This document shows, one piece after another, positions 8,656 to 19,105 of a stretch of DNA of 64,000 nt. Below the pieces are notes generated by a model that was given only the letters and a program-made list of their open reading frames with translations, was not told where the DNA came from and searched no databases. The number at the start of each line of letters is the position of its first letter. The stretch's first letter is position 1. The position numbers were made by a program, and so were the translations under genes. The stretch spans positions 1-64,000 of the forward strand of contig NZ_JACZFS010000009.1 in assembly GCF_014904795.1 (NCBI RefSeq), read 5' to 3'. This DNA is from Nisaea nitritireducens. GTDB lineage: Bacteria; Pseudomonadota; Alphaproteobacteria; Thalassobaculales; Thalassobaculaceae.

Positions 8656-9537
8656 CTACCCTTTATGCTTGCTCGCTTTTTGCTCGTTCCAGATATTCAG
8701 GAGATTGCCGGAAAAGGTAATTGCACCACCGATCAAGACATAGGGATTCCATGGTTCGTGGTAGAGCCAAAATCCGATAACAGCAACCAGCGGCAGCCTC
8801 AGGAAATCCAGAGGGCTGACGATTGTTGCGTCCGCATGTGCCATGGCCCGGGCGATGCAGTAATGCGAGGTGATTCCGCCGACGCCGAGCACGGCAATAT
8901 AAGGGTAAACGTCCACGGACGGCTCGACCCAGAGCATGATGGATGGAACCAGGCCCATCGGGAGCTGGATCAGGTTCATATAGAAAATGATCTTGAAGGC
9001 GCTTTCCGTAGAGGTGAGGCCTCGGGTGAAGACGTATGTGCAGGCAAAACAGACGGCGGCACCGATCACCGCGAAAGAAGCTGGCTGTAACAGCTCGGAC
9101 CCGGGCCGCAGGATCACCAGAATTCCGGCAAACCCGAGGAGCACTGAAATGATCCGTATCCGCGTCAGGCGCTCCTTCAGAAAGATTGCGGCCAGGATGG
9201 CGGTCCAGATCGGGGCGCTGAATTCGAGGGAGAAGACAGCGGCCAGCGGTAGCACGCTGACGCCGAAAATCCAGCCGAGTTGCCCGCCGAAATGAACAAT
9301 ATTTCGGCCAAGATGCACTTTCAGGCGAGCTGTCTTCAGGCCGGTGCGGCCGAGTTTCCAGGCGTAAGGGCTGAGCAGGATCAGGCAGATCACTGTCCGC
9401 ATGAACGTGACCTGAAATACCGAAATTTCCTGGGTCAGCTCGCGCGCGGCCACGGCCATCGAGGTGAAGGAGGCAAGAGCGCCCATCATCCAGAGGACCG
9501 CGAGCAGGGGCTGAGAAGGCTGGTTCGTCGTGGACAT
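8656..9537 (-). CDS. DMT-superfamily (EamA) transporter
   Basis: A 293-residue integral membrane protein with about ten hydrophobic segments arranged as two EamA repeats, as in drug/metabolite transporters. Typical features are the N-terminal MMGALASFTSMAVAARELT region and LKERLT at the end of the first repeat. The C-terminal half ends with FWLYHEP and a final hydrophobic helix. It probably exports or imports a small metabolite across the inner membrane; the substrate is unknown. It is transcribed away from the SUF regulator across a 241-bp spacer and has no obvious partner gene. Confidence 0.85.
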   Translation of the reverse strand: MSTTNQPSQPLLAVLWMMGALASFTSMAVAARELTQEISVFQVTFMRTVICLILLSPYAWKLGRTGLKTARLKVHLGRNIVHFGGQLGWIFGVSVLPLAAVFSLEFSAPIWTAILAAIFLKERLTRIRIISVLLGFAGILVILRPGSELLQPASFAVIGAAVCFACTYVFTRGLTSTESAFKIIFYMNLIQLPMGLVPSIMLWVEPSVDVYPYIAVLGVGGITSHYCIARAMAHADATIVSPLDFLRLPLVAVIGFWLYHEPWNPYVLIGGAITFSGNLLNIWNEQKASKHKG

Positions 9538-9648
9538 GGGAGGGCTTCTTCGGGTATTTGATGCAGGTCATATAGTCGGCGGGAGATGCTCGGCGGCAAG
9601 TGGTCGGCATCTTGCGACATTTCCCCGTCCGGGTCTTCTCGAATGTAT

Positions 9649-9666
9649 CCCGGCATCAGTGCCGGG
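9649..9666. other. Short GC-rich hairpin between the transporter and suf regulator
   Basis: cccggca and tgccggg form a perfect 7-bp stem around a 4-base loop. No T-run follows on either strand, so it is not a clear terminator. It lies in the divergent spacer, about 110 bp upstream of the transporter start and 113 bp upstream of the suf regulator start. Its role is unknown. Confidence 0.3.
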
Positions 9667-9714
9667 CCGGATTTAGAATCTTTCAAAAAAAATTACCGAT
9701 TTCGGAGTTTCGTG

Positions 9715-9759
9715 TTGATTTCCCCGCCAACCGGGTTAATTAATTGGTACGAAATTAGT
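9715..9759 (+). promoter_or_regulatory. Candidate suf promoter with overlapping operator
   Basis: A -35-like TTGATT (9715-9720) is followed after 17 bp by an AT-rich -10-like AATTAA (9738-9743). Overlapping the -10 is an imperfect inverted repeat, ATTAATT (9739-9745) and AATTAGT (9753-9759), with 6 of 7 positions paired around a 7-base spacer. It sits 20 bp before the regulator start. Rrf2/IscR-type proteins usually bind such dyads and repress their own operon, so autoregulation is a reasonable inference. The promoter call rests on weak consensus matching. Confidence 0.4.
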
Positions 9760-9778
9760 CCGCTTTATGGACGGTGCA

Positions 9779-10246
9779 ATGCTGAAGCTGAACAAGATGA
9801 CAGATTATGCGGTTGTGGTGCTCGGCCAGATGGCTCGGGACCCTGGTCGCGTGCGAACTGCTGCGGTGCTGTCCGAGACAACGGCGATACCGCTGCCAAC
9901 CGTATCGAAGCTGCTGAAGATCCTTGCTGGCGTGGGTCTCGTAACCTCGCATCGCGGGGCGAATGGCGGTTATTCGGTGGACCGGACGGCTGAGCAGGTG
10001 ACTGTCGCGGCCATCGTGCAGGCCATTGATGGTCCGATCGCGCTGACAGCTTGTGTGGATGACAGCGACGGCCAGTGCGAGGTCAGTAACTCCTGCCCAA
10101 TAAGCGGGAACTGGAACAGGGTGAATCTCGCCGTGAGGCGGGCGCTGGAGGACGTCACTCTGGCTGATCTTCTGGACCCGACGGAAATGTTTCCGTTGCA
10201 ACCCGCCGCGGCGGGTACGCGTCAGCCGGTGACGGCTGACAGCTGA
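9779..10246 (+). CDS. Rrf2-family SUF system regulator (IscR/SufR-like)
   Basis: This 155-residue protein is an Rrf2-family winged-helix regulator. It begins MLKLNKMTDYAVVVL, as SUF-system regulators of alphaproteobacteria do, and a recognition helix around residues 36-50 is followed by the wing HRGANGGY. Three cysteines at 92, 100 and 106 could bind an Fe-S cluster in the manner of IscR. I preferred the ATG at 9779 over 9767 because it matches the family N-terminus. It is the first gene of the suf cluster, 55 bp before sufB, and probably senses Fe-S status and controls the operon. Confidence 0.88.
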   Translation: MLKLNKMTDYAVVVLGQMARDPGRVRTAAVLSETTAIPLPTVSKLLKILAGVGLVTSHRGANGGYSVDRTAEQVTVAAIVQAIDGPIALTACVDDSDGQCEVSNSCPISGNWNRVNLAVRRALEDVTLADLLDPTEMFPLQPAAAGTRQPVTADS

Positions 10247-10301
10247 CGGACGAATTCGAGTGCAATTGAACGAGCGATTAAGATAGCGGGATAACACGAT
10301 C

Positions 10302-11759
<1,458 letters not shown>

Positions 11760-11796
11760 CGCGCCGGAACACCAAAAAATACGCTCGGAGAGAGAT

Positions 11797-12558
11797 ATGG
11801 CTCTGTTGGAAATCAAGAATCTGCACGCCTCGCTGGAAGAGGAAGGCAAGGAAATCCTGAAAGGGATCGACCTCGTCATTCAGCCCGGCGAAGTGCATGC
11901 GATCATGGGCCCGAACGGGTCCGGTAAAAGCACGCTGTCCTATGTGCTGGCGGGCCGCGACGGCTATGAAGTGACCGAAGGCGAAGTGACTTTCGGCGAC
12001 AAGGATCTGCTTGAGCTGGAAGCGAACGAACGCGCCAATGAAGGCGTTTTCCTGGCGTTCCAGTATCCGGTGGAAATTCCGGGCGTGCCAGGCATGACGT
12101 TCCTGCGTGAGGCGCTGAATTCCAAGCGCAAGTACCACGGCGAAGAGGAGCTGGATGCGATGCAGTTCCTGAAGCTGGTGCGCGAGAAGGCGAAGTCGCT
12201 GGAGATGGGCGACGACATGCTGAAACGCGCTGTGAATGTCGGCTTCTCCGGTGGTGAGAAAAAGCGGAACGAGATTCTGCAGATGGCGGTGCTCGAGCCG
12301 ACCCTCTGCGTGCTCGACGAAACCGATTCCGGCCTCGATATCGATGCGCTGAAGATCGTTGCCGACGGCGTGAACGCGCTGCGCAACGAAAATCGCGGCA
12401 TGCTGCTGATCACGCACTATCAGCGTCTTCTGGACTACATCCAGCCGGACTTCGTGCATGTCATGGCGGCGGGCAAGATCCAGCGTTCGGGCGGCAAGGA
12501 ACTTGCCCTCGAGCTCGAGGAAAAGGGCTATGCCGACTTCACCGGCAAGGCTGCCTGA
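11797..12558 (+). CDS. sufC: SufC, Fe-S assembly ATPase
   Basis: A 253-residue ABC-type ATPase. Walker A is GPNGSGKS (38-45), the signature is FSGGEKKRNE, and Walker B is CVLDETDSGLD, all typical of SufC. It powers conformational change in the SufBC2D scaffold during cluster assembly. I chose the ATG at 11797, which has a strong ribosome site (ggagagag) and starts MALLEIKNL. A longer reading from 11710 would run inside sufB. sufD follows after 20 bp. Confidence 0.97.
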   Translation: MALLEIKNLHASLEEEGKEILKGIDLVIQPGEVHAIMGPNGSGKSTLSYVLAGRDGYEVTEGEVTFGDKDLLELEANERANEGVFLAFQYPVEIPGVPGMTFLREALNSKRKYHGEEELDAMQFLKLVREKAKSLEMGDDMLKRAVNVGFSGGEKKRNEILQMAVLEPTLCVLDETDSGLDIDALKIVADGVNALRNENRGMLLITHYQRLLDYIQPDFVHVMAAGKIQRSGGKELALELEEKGYADFTGKAA

Positions 12559-12578
12559 ACCGGTTCGGAGAACGAGAC

Positions 12579-13910
12579 ATGCCGAACGATATGGCAAATG
12601 ACAATGCGTTGCTGAAGGCTTTCAGCGCGGCGGCGCCTTTCGATGGAGCGCCCGACTGGTTCGGGGCTGCTACCGCTGCCGGAGCAGAGACGTTCGAGAC
12701 TCTCGGCCTGCCGACGAACCGGACTGAGGCCTGGAAATATACCAGCCTTCGCGGTCTTGGCAGCCTGTCCTTCGCGGCACCTTCTGCCGATGCGAAAGCA
12801 GTCGAGATCCCGCGCGACAGTGTGGCAGAGATCCAGGGGATCGAGATCGTTCTGGTGAACGGGCGGCTGGATGAAAGCCGCTCCGCTCTCGAGAACCTGC
12901 CTGTTGGTCTCGCGATCACGCCGCTGCCACAGGCGATCGAGTTTGAGAACGGTGCCGTCAAGCACGCCCTTCAGGACGAAGGCGCGATTGACGGGCTTCC
13001 GCTTGCAGCTCTGAATACCGCCGGTATCTCGGGTGGTGTGCTGATCGAGGTTGCCAAGAACGCGGTCATCGCGAAGCCGATCCACATCATCTCTATTGGC
13101 ACAGCCGGTGACGAGCCGGTGGCCTTCGCGCCGCGCAATGTTGTCTGGGTTGGCGCGAACGCGCAGGCGACTCTGGTGGAAAGCCATGTCGGCGTTGGCG
13201 AGGGAAGCTATTTCTCCAACTCCGTGACGCATGTCACGGTGGAGGACGAGGCGGTCTTCCATCACTACAAACTGCAGAACGAGGCTCGCTCCGCCTATCA
13301 CGTGGCCATGACCCATGTGACGTGTGGCGAGAAGGTTATCTACGACAACTTCGCCCTGTCCTGCGGCGCCAAGCTGGCCCGGAACGAAATCCGCGGCAAG
13401 CTGGATGGCTCCGAGATCCTCTATGCGGTGAACGGCGTCTACATGGCGGCAGCGAACCAGCATCTCGACAACACAACCTTCATCGAGCATGCAAAGCCGA
13501 ACAGCCAGTCACGCGAGATCTACAAGGGCGTTCTGGATGAGAATGGACGCGGTGTTTTCCAGGGCAAGATCCTGGTGCAGCGTCCGGCACAGAAGACTGA
13601 CGGATACCAGATGAACCGGGCGCTGTTGCTGTCCCGCAAGGCGGAAATCGACAGCAAGCCGGAGCTGGAAATCTATGCCGACGATGTGAAGTGCAGCCAC
13701 GGCGCGACGGTGGGCGAGCTGGACGACGATCAGCTGTTTTACCTGAAGGCGCGCGGTATTTCGGAGCACGATGCCCGCAACATGCTGATCGAGGCCTATC
13801 TCCGCGATGCGCTGGAGGAAATCCGTGTCGACAAGGTTGCGGAAGCCTTCGGTACGAAGATTACCGCTTGGCTGGCCGAACGCGCTTTGAGAGAGGATGC
13901 GGCGTCATGA
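12579..13910 (+). CDS. sufD: SufD, Fe-S cluster scaffold subunit
   Basis: This 443-residue protein is SufD, the SufB paralogue in the SufBC2D complex, needed for iron acquisition during cluster building. Typical text includes NRTEAWKYTSLRGL near residue 47, HVTVEDEAVFHHYKLQNE near residue 220 and the C-terminal KCSHGATVGELDDDQLFYLKARG. The ATG at 12579 follows ggagaacgag; a second ATG at 12591 is possible. The stop overlaps the sufS start by 4 bp, which indicates translational coupling. Confidence 0.96.
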   Translation: MPNDMANDNALLKAFSAAAPFDGAPDWFGAATAAGAETFETLGLPTNRTEAWKYTSLRGLGSLSFAAPSADAKAVEIPRDSVAEIQGIEIVLVNGRLDESRSALENLPVGLAITPLPQAIEFENGAVKHALQDEGAIDGLPLAALNTAGISGGVLIEVAKNAVIAKPIHIISIGTAGDEPVAFAPRNVVWVGANAQATLVESHVGVGEGSYFSNSVTHVTVEDEAVFHHYKLQNEARSAYHVAMTHVTCGEKVIYDNFALSCGAKLARNEIRGKLDGSEILYAVNGVYMAAANQHLDNTTFIEHAKPNSQSREIYKGVLDENGRGVFQGKILVQRPAQKTDGYQMNRALLLSRKAEIDSKPELEIYADDVKCSHGATVGELDDDQLFYLKARGISEHDARNMLIEAYLRDALEEIRVDKVAEAFGTKITAWLAERALREDAAS

Positions 13911-15136
13911 GTGAGGCTGGGTTCGACGTTGACCTGATCCGGCAGGACTTCCCGATCCTGTCCTCCGCGGTGCGCGGCAAGCCGCTGGTGTATCTCGACT
14001 CGGCAGCGTCGGCTCAGAAGCCGCGTCAGGTAATTGAAGCCGTGACGCGGATGTATGAGGCGGAATACTCGAACGTCAATCGCGGCCTGCATTATCTGAG
14101 TGAGCTCGCCACAGCGCATTACGAAGGCGCGCGGGAGAAGGTTCAGGCCTTCATCAACGCCAAGCACAGCCATGAGGTCATCTATACCCGTGGCACCACC
14201 GATGCGCTCAATCTGGTGGCGCAATCCTATGCCCGTGCCTTCCTGGAAGAAGGCGACGAGATCATCATCACGACGATGGAGCATCACTCCAACATCGTGC
14301 CGTGGCAGATGATCCGGGACGAGAAGGGGCTGGTGCTGAAGGCCGCAGATGTGGACGAGGAGGGGGCGTTTCATCTCGCCGCTCTGGAAGCTCTGATCAC
14401 GGACCGGACGAAGATCATCTCGGTGCCGCATGTCTCCAACGTGCTGGGCACGGTTCTGCCGGTGAAGGAAATCGCCGCGCTCGCCCACAAGGCCGGTGCT
14501 GTACTGGTCGTGGACGGGGCGCAGGGCGTCACCCACATGCCGGTCGATGTGGTCGATATCGACTGTGATTTCTACGCTTTCTCCGGACACAAGCTCTATG
14601 GCCCGACCGGCATTGGTATCCTTTACGGTAAGGAAGCGTTGCTGGAGAAGATGCCGCCGGTCCAGGGCGGCGGCGACATGATCAACACGGTTACGATCGC
14701 GAAATCGACCTGGGCGGACCTGCCGCACAAGTTCGAGGCGGGAACGCCGCCGATCGTCCAGGCCTACGGTCTCGGTGTTGCGGTCGACTATGTTAATACC
14801 ATTGGCATGGCGGCAATCGGTGCGCATGAGGCCGACGTGCTGACGTACGCGACCCAGCGTCTGGCCTCCGTCGAGGGGCTGCGCCTGATCGGCACGGCTC
14901 CGGGCAAGGCGAGTGTGTTGTCCTTCGTCATGGATTGCGCTCATCCGCACGATATCTCGACCATCATCGATCAGGCCGGTGTCGCGGTGCGCGCCGGACA
15001 CCATTGCGCACAGCCGCTGATGGAGCGGTTCGATGTGCCTGCCATGGCCAGGGCCAGTCTCGGCCTTTACAACACCCGTCAGGATATCGACGCGCTCGTC
15101 GACAGCCTGGAAAAGGTGAGGGAGATCTTTTCGTGA
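13907..15136 (+). CDS. sufS: SufS, cysteine desulfurase
   Basis: A 409-residue type II cysteine desulfurase. The pyridoxal-phosphate lysine is K229 in FSGHKLYGP, and the catalytic persulfide cysteine is C367 in RAGHHCAQP, the arrangement of SufS/CsdA rather than IscS. It releases sulfur from cysteine for the SufBCD scaffold. The start at 13907 overlaps the sufD stop. The usual sulfur-relay partner, SufE or SufU, is not found in this cluster, so another gene elsewhere may supply it. Confidence 0.96.
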   Translation: MSEAGFDVDLIRQDFPILSSAVRGKPLVYLDSAASAQKPRQVIEAVTRMYEAEYSNVNRGLHYLSELATAHYEGAREKVQAFINAKHSHEVIYTRGTTDALNLVAQSYARAFLEEGDEIIITTMEHHSNIVPWQMIRDEKGLVLKAADVDEEGAFHLAALEALITDRTKIISVPHVSNVLGTVLPVKEIAALAHKAGAVLVVDGAQGVTHMPVDVVDIDCDFYAFSGHKLYGPTGIGILYGKEALLEKMPPVQGGGDMINTVTIAKSTWADLPHKFEAGTPPIVQAYGLGVAVDYVNTIGMAAIGAHEADVLTYATQRLASVEGLRLIGTAPGKASVLSFVMDCAHPHDISTIIDQAGVAVRAGHHCAQPLMERFDVPAMARASLGLYNTRQDIDALVDSLEKVREIFS

Positions 15137-15537
15137 TGCAGCCTGGTCCCGGAATGCATGACTTTCTGGATATCCCGCCGCCGGAAGAAGGCATCGTTGC
15201 CGAAGTCGGTGAGCCGCTTGCCGAAGGCGTGCGTGTAGCCACGGAAGATGAGATCATCCTCGCATTGAAAGAAGTCTACGACCCGGAAATCCCGGTCGAC
15301 ATCTACGAGCTGGGATTGATCTACGAGATCGATATCAAGGATAATGGCGATGTCAAAATTCTGATGACGCTAACAGCACCGGCCTGCCCGGTTGCCGGAC
15401 AGCTTCCTATCGACGTTGGGGAGAAAGCTGCCAGTGTCAAAGGCGTCGGCCGAGTGCAGGTAGAGTTGAGCTGGGAGCCGGCCTGGACACCGGAACGGAT
15501 GAGCGACGAGGCACGCCTCGCACTCAACATGTTCTAG
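15136..15537 (+). CDS. sufT: SufT, DUF59 Fe-S assembly protein
   Basis: This 133-residue DUF59/MIP18-like protein has the conserved segments YDPEIPVDIYELGLIY and TLTAPACPVAGQLP. Its position between sufS and sufA marks it as SufT, thought to help mature Fe-S proteins. The ATG shares its A with the last base of the sufS stop (TGATG), so translation is coupled. An in-frame GTG one codon earlier is also possible. Confidence 0.93.
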   Translation: MQPGPGMHDFLDIPPPEEGIVAEVGEPLAEGVRVATEDEIILALKEVYDPEIPVDIYELGLIYEIDIKDNGDVKILMTLTAPACPVAGQLPIDVGEKAASVKGVGRVQVELSWEPAWTPERMSDEARLALNMF

Positions 15538-15596
15538 AATATGATCCAGATCATCACTATATAGAGACGACAGGCTAGACAGAGGAAAGAGACAAC

Positions 15597-15950
15597 ATGT
15601 TTCAGCCCGGTAAAGCCCCGATCACATTGACGGACGCCGCAGCCGAAAGGGTCAAGTCCCTGATGGCGGCAAAACCCGAGGACGGCGTTCTCGGCCTGCG
15701 CGTTGGCGTGAAGGCCAAGGGATGCTCCGGCCTCAGCTATTTCGTCGAGTACGCCAAAGAGCGGAAAAAATTCGAGGACATGGTCGAGGACAAGGGTGTC
15801 ACCATCTTTGTCGACCCGACATCCGTGATGTTCATCCTCGGCTCCGAGATGGATTTCCAGGAAGACAAATATTATTCGGGTTTCGTCTTCAACAATCCGA
15901 ACGAAGAAAGCCGTTGCGGCTGTGGCGAGAGCTTCAACGTCGCTTCCTGA
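15597..15950 (+). CDS. sufA: SufA/IscA-type Fe-S carrier
   Basis: A 117-residue HesB/IscA-family protein. The three cluster-binding cysteines are C43 in KGCSGLSY and C107 and C109 in CGCGESF, the standard A-type carrier pattern. It should accept clusters from the SUF scaffold and pass them to target proteins. A good ribosome site (gaggaaaga) precedes the ATG. It is the last gene of the operon; a 122-bp spacer without an evident terminator separates it from ppc. Confidence 0.95.
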   Translation: MFQPGKAPITLTDAAAERVKSLMAAKPEDGVLGLRVGVKAKGCSGLSYFVEYAKERKKFEDMVEDKGVTIFVDPTSVMFILGSEMDFQEDKYYSGFVFNNPNEESRCGCGESFNVAS

Positions 15951-16072
15951 CTGTTCTTTGCCGGGCGGAAGAGCAACTGCTCCCTTGACCGGTGCCTGAT
16001 ATCAGCCTTCTCTATGACTTGGATGCTGCGCCTGCGAGCAATGATGGGCGCAACATGTGGGTGTGAGGTGCT

Positions 16073-18883
16073 ATGCCTGATGAGACCCGCCTGAATTCAG
16101 AGATTGAAGAGGGCAAGGACGCGCCGCTGCGTGAGAATATCCGGCTCCTCGGGCGCCTGCTCGGCGATACCGTCAGGGAGCAGGAAGGCCAAGATGTTTT
16201 CGATATCATCGAGAATATCCGGCAGACCTCAATCCGCTTTCACCGAGATGACGAACTGCCGGAGAAACAGGAGCTTGAGAGCATTCTTGAGCGTCTTAAC
16301 CCAAACCAGTCGGTGCAGGTGATCCGCGCCTTCAGTTACTTCTCTCACCTCGCGAACATTGCCGAGGATCTTCATCACACACGTCGGAACCGGGCACACG
16401 ATATTGCCGGTTCAGCCGCCCGGCGCGGCACCATTGAAGCCGCGCTCGGCCGTGCCGCCGAAGCCGGCTTTTCGGCCGGCGGCCTTGAGGCCTTTTTCCG
16501 GAACGCATTGGTCAGCCCGGTGCTGACGGCGCACCCGACGGAAGTGCGCCGCAAGAGCACGATGCGCCGTGAAATGGCTGTTGCCGATCTCATTGCCAAG
16601 CTGGAACGGGGACCGTGGACGGCGGAAGAGGCGGAGGATATCGACGCCAAACTCGGCCGGGCGATCCTCACGCTTTGGCAGACCAACCTGCTGCGGCAGA
16701 CCCGGCTTGATGTTGCCGATGAGGTCGAGAATGGCCTGACCTATTACGATTACACCTTCTTCCGGGAGCTGCCGCGCCTCTATTGCCGTCTTGAGGATCG
16801 TATCTCCGCCATGGACGGGAGCGAACAGCCCGTCGAGCTGGCGTCTTTCCTGCGTATAGGCAGCTGGATTGGCGGGGATCGGGACGGCAACCCGTTCGTG
16901 ACCGCCGCTGTGGTGGAGCGTACTTTGCAGATGCAGAGCGAGCGCGTGCTCGGCTTCTATCTGTCGGAGCTGGAGAAGCTGGAGGACGAGCTTTCCCTGT
17001 CCCTGCGCATCGTCTCTGTGTCGGAGGAGCTTTCGGCGCTGGCGGACAAGGCGGCGGACGTTTCGCAACATACCGTGCTGGAGCCTTATCGCCGGGCACT
17101 CTCCGGTATCGGCAGCCGGGTCGCGGCGACGCTGGACGCCGTGAAGGAGCCTTTGCCGGCCGATGTGCTGCCGGCGCATGGAATACCGGCGGTGGAAAGC
17201 CGGGCGCGCTCCGCATTTGCCAAATATGAGAGCCCGGATGATCTGCGTGCGGATCTGGACATCGTGCATGCCTCTCTGGTCACGCATGGCTCCCGTCCAC
17301 TGACCGAAGGACGTCTGCGCCGCTTGCGGCGTGCGGTCGATTGTTTCGGCTTCCATCTTGCCACCCTGGACATGCGGCAAAACTCGGAGGTACATGCCCG
17401 CACCGTCGGGGACCTGCTGCAGGCGGTTGGGGCGGTGCCCGACTACACGGCTCTGAAAGAGGATGAGCGGGTTGCTCTGCTGTCATCGGAGCTGGGCAAT
17501 CTCCGCCCGCTGCTACGCCCGTTCGAGAGCTATTCGGAGGAAACCGAGAAGGAGCTGGCGATCTTCAGGGCCGCTTCGGCGGCGCATCGGCGCTATGGGC
17601 CGCGTGCGATCACCACCGCGATCATTTCGAACACCCAGAGCGTCTCGGACCTGCTCGAGCTGGCAATCCTTCTGAAGGAAGTCGGCCTCGTCACGCCGGA
17701 AGGCCGGAGTGACGTCAATATCGTCCCGTTGTTCGAGACCATCGAAGATTTGCGCAATTGCGTCGGGATCATGGACCGGCTGCTGTCAATCCCGGCCTAT
17801 CGCGCTCTGGTGGACGATCTTGGCGGTGTCCAGGAAGTCATGCTCGGCTATTCCGACAGCAACAAGGACGGCGGCTATCTGACGTCCGGCTGGGAGCTCT
17901 ACAAGGCCGAGATCGCGCTGATCGAACTGTTCCAGCGGCACAATGTCCGGCTGCGCCTGTTTCATGGCCGTGGCGGCACCGTCGGGCGCGGCGGCGGCCC
18001 GAGTTTCGAAGCTATCCTGGCCCAGCCGGCCGGTGCGGTCGACGGTCATATCCGTCTGACAGAGCAGGGCGAGATCATCTCCAGCAAGTACACCAACCCG
18101 GATCTCGGCCGCCGAAATCTGGAGATCCTTGCCGCGGCCTGTCTTGAGGCCTCGCTGTTGCGACCGGACCGGGACGACGTTCCCACGGAATTTCTGGAGG
18201 CTATGGAGGAGCTCTCGGCCAGCGCATTCAAGGCCTATCGTGCGCTGGTCTATGAAACCCCGCGTTTCGACGAGTATTTCTGGGGTTCGACGGTCATCAA
18301 TGAGATTGCCACCCTCAACATCGGCTCGCGCCCGGCGTCCCGGAAGAAACTCGGAAAGATAGCCGATCTGCGTGCCATTCCCTGGGTCTTCAGCTGGTCG
18401 CAATGCCGCCTGATGCTGCCCGGATGGTACGGCTTCGGCAGCGCCTTCCAGTCATGGCTCGAAGCACATCCGGATGATGGGCTGGACCGTCTTCGTGCGA
18501 TGTATCGGGAGTGGCCGTTCTTCAAGGCGCAGCTTTCAAACATGGCGATGGTTCTGTCCAAGACCAATATCGCGATCGCGTCGCGCTATGCCGATCTGGT
18601 TGAAGACGGGGAATTGCGGGATGCGATTTTCCAGCGAATTCGAGATGAAAGGGAAGCCTCCATCGAGGCTCTGCTCCAGATCATGCAGGATGAAACCCTG
18701 CTCGATGGGAACCCTCTGTTGTCACGGTCGATCTCGAACCGTTTCCCCTATCTCGATCCGCTGAACCACCTGCAGGTCAATCTGCTCCGCGACTATCGCC
18801 GTGATGCGGAGGACCCGAAGGTGCTGCGTGGTATCCAGCTTACGATCAACGGGATCGCAGCAGGGCTCCGCAACAGCGGCTGA
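16073..18883 (+). CDS. ppc: Phosphoenolpyruvate carboxylase
   Basis: This 936-residue enzyme converts PEP and bicarbonate to oxaloacetate, replenishing the TCA cycle. Catalytic H154 is in [12 protein letters not shown], and two further signatures are [14 protein letters not shown] near residue 590 and [14 protein letters not shown] near residue 630. The C-terminus ends [11 protein letters not shown], close to the usual allosteric-site terminus. Length is that of full bacterial enzymes. Its start ATG at 16073 follows a weak ribosome site. It appears to stand as its own unit between the suf operon and the ABC exporter. Confidence 0.97.
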   Translation: MPDETRLNSEIEEGKDAPLRENIRLLGRLLGDTVREQEGQDVFDIIENIRQTSIRFHRDDELPEKQELESILERLNPNQSVQVIRAFSYFSHLANIAEDLHHTRRNRAHDIAGSAARRGTIEAALGRAAEAGFSAGGLEAFFRNALVSPVLTAHPTEVRRKSTMRREMAVADLIAKLERGPWTAEEAEDIDAKLGRAILTLWQTNLLRQTRLDVADEVENGLTYYDYTFFRELPRLYCRLEDRISAMDGSEQPVELASFLRIGSWIGGDRDGNPFVTAAVVERTLQMQSERVLGFYLSELEKLEDELSLSLRIVSVSEELSALADKAADVSQHTVLEPYRRALSGIGSRVAATLDAVKEPLPADVLPAHGIPAVESRARSAFAKYESPDDLRADLDIVHASLVTHGSRPLTEGRLRRLRRAVDCFGFHLATLDMRQNSEVHARTVGDLLQAVGAVPDYTALKEDERVALLSSELGNLRPLLRPFESYSEETEKELAIFRAASAAHRRYGPRAITTAIISNTQSVSDLLELAILLKEVGLVTPEGRSDVNIVPLFETIEDLRNCVGIMDRLLSIPAYRALVDDLGGVQEVMLGYSDSNKDGGYLTSGWELYKAEIALIELFQRHNVRLRLFHGRGGTVGRGGGPSFEAILAQPAGAVDGHIRLTEQGEIISSKYTNPDLGRRNLEILAAACLEASLLRPDRDDVPTEFLEAMEELSASAFKAYRALVYETPRFDEYFWGSTVINEIATLNIGSRPASRKKLGKIADLRAIPWVFSWSQCRLMLPGWYGFGSAFQSWLEAHPDDGLDRLRAMYREWPFFKAQLSNMAMVLSKTNIAIASRYADLVEDGELRDAIFQRIRDEREASIEALLQIMQDETLLDGNPLLSRSISNRFPYLDPLNHLQVNLLRDYRRDAEDPKVLRGIQLTINGIAAGLRNSG

Positions 18884-19105
18884 GCGGCAAGAGGCTCAAC
18901 GGAAAATATTTCAGCCTTCTATCCCGGCGGGCGGTTCCGGTTATACTCCTTCGTCAGCCAAAGCTGCGAAGCTTCCAGCCAGTGTGATCAGGCGCAACAG
19001 GCACAGCCTGTCGATTTGCCTTGTGTCCGGAGCCAATAGTTCCATATTTATCGAACAAAGAAATAAGCGGGGTGCGCCACCCGGCGCTGCCCGACAGGAA
19101 GTTTT

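Noticed and set aside
13796-15004. 402-codon minus-strand ORF opposite sufS
   Set aside because: sufS has both active-site residues; the antisense product is not protein-like.
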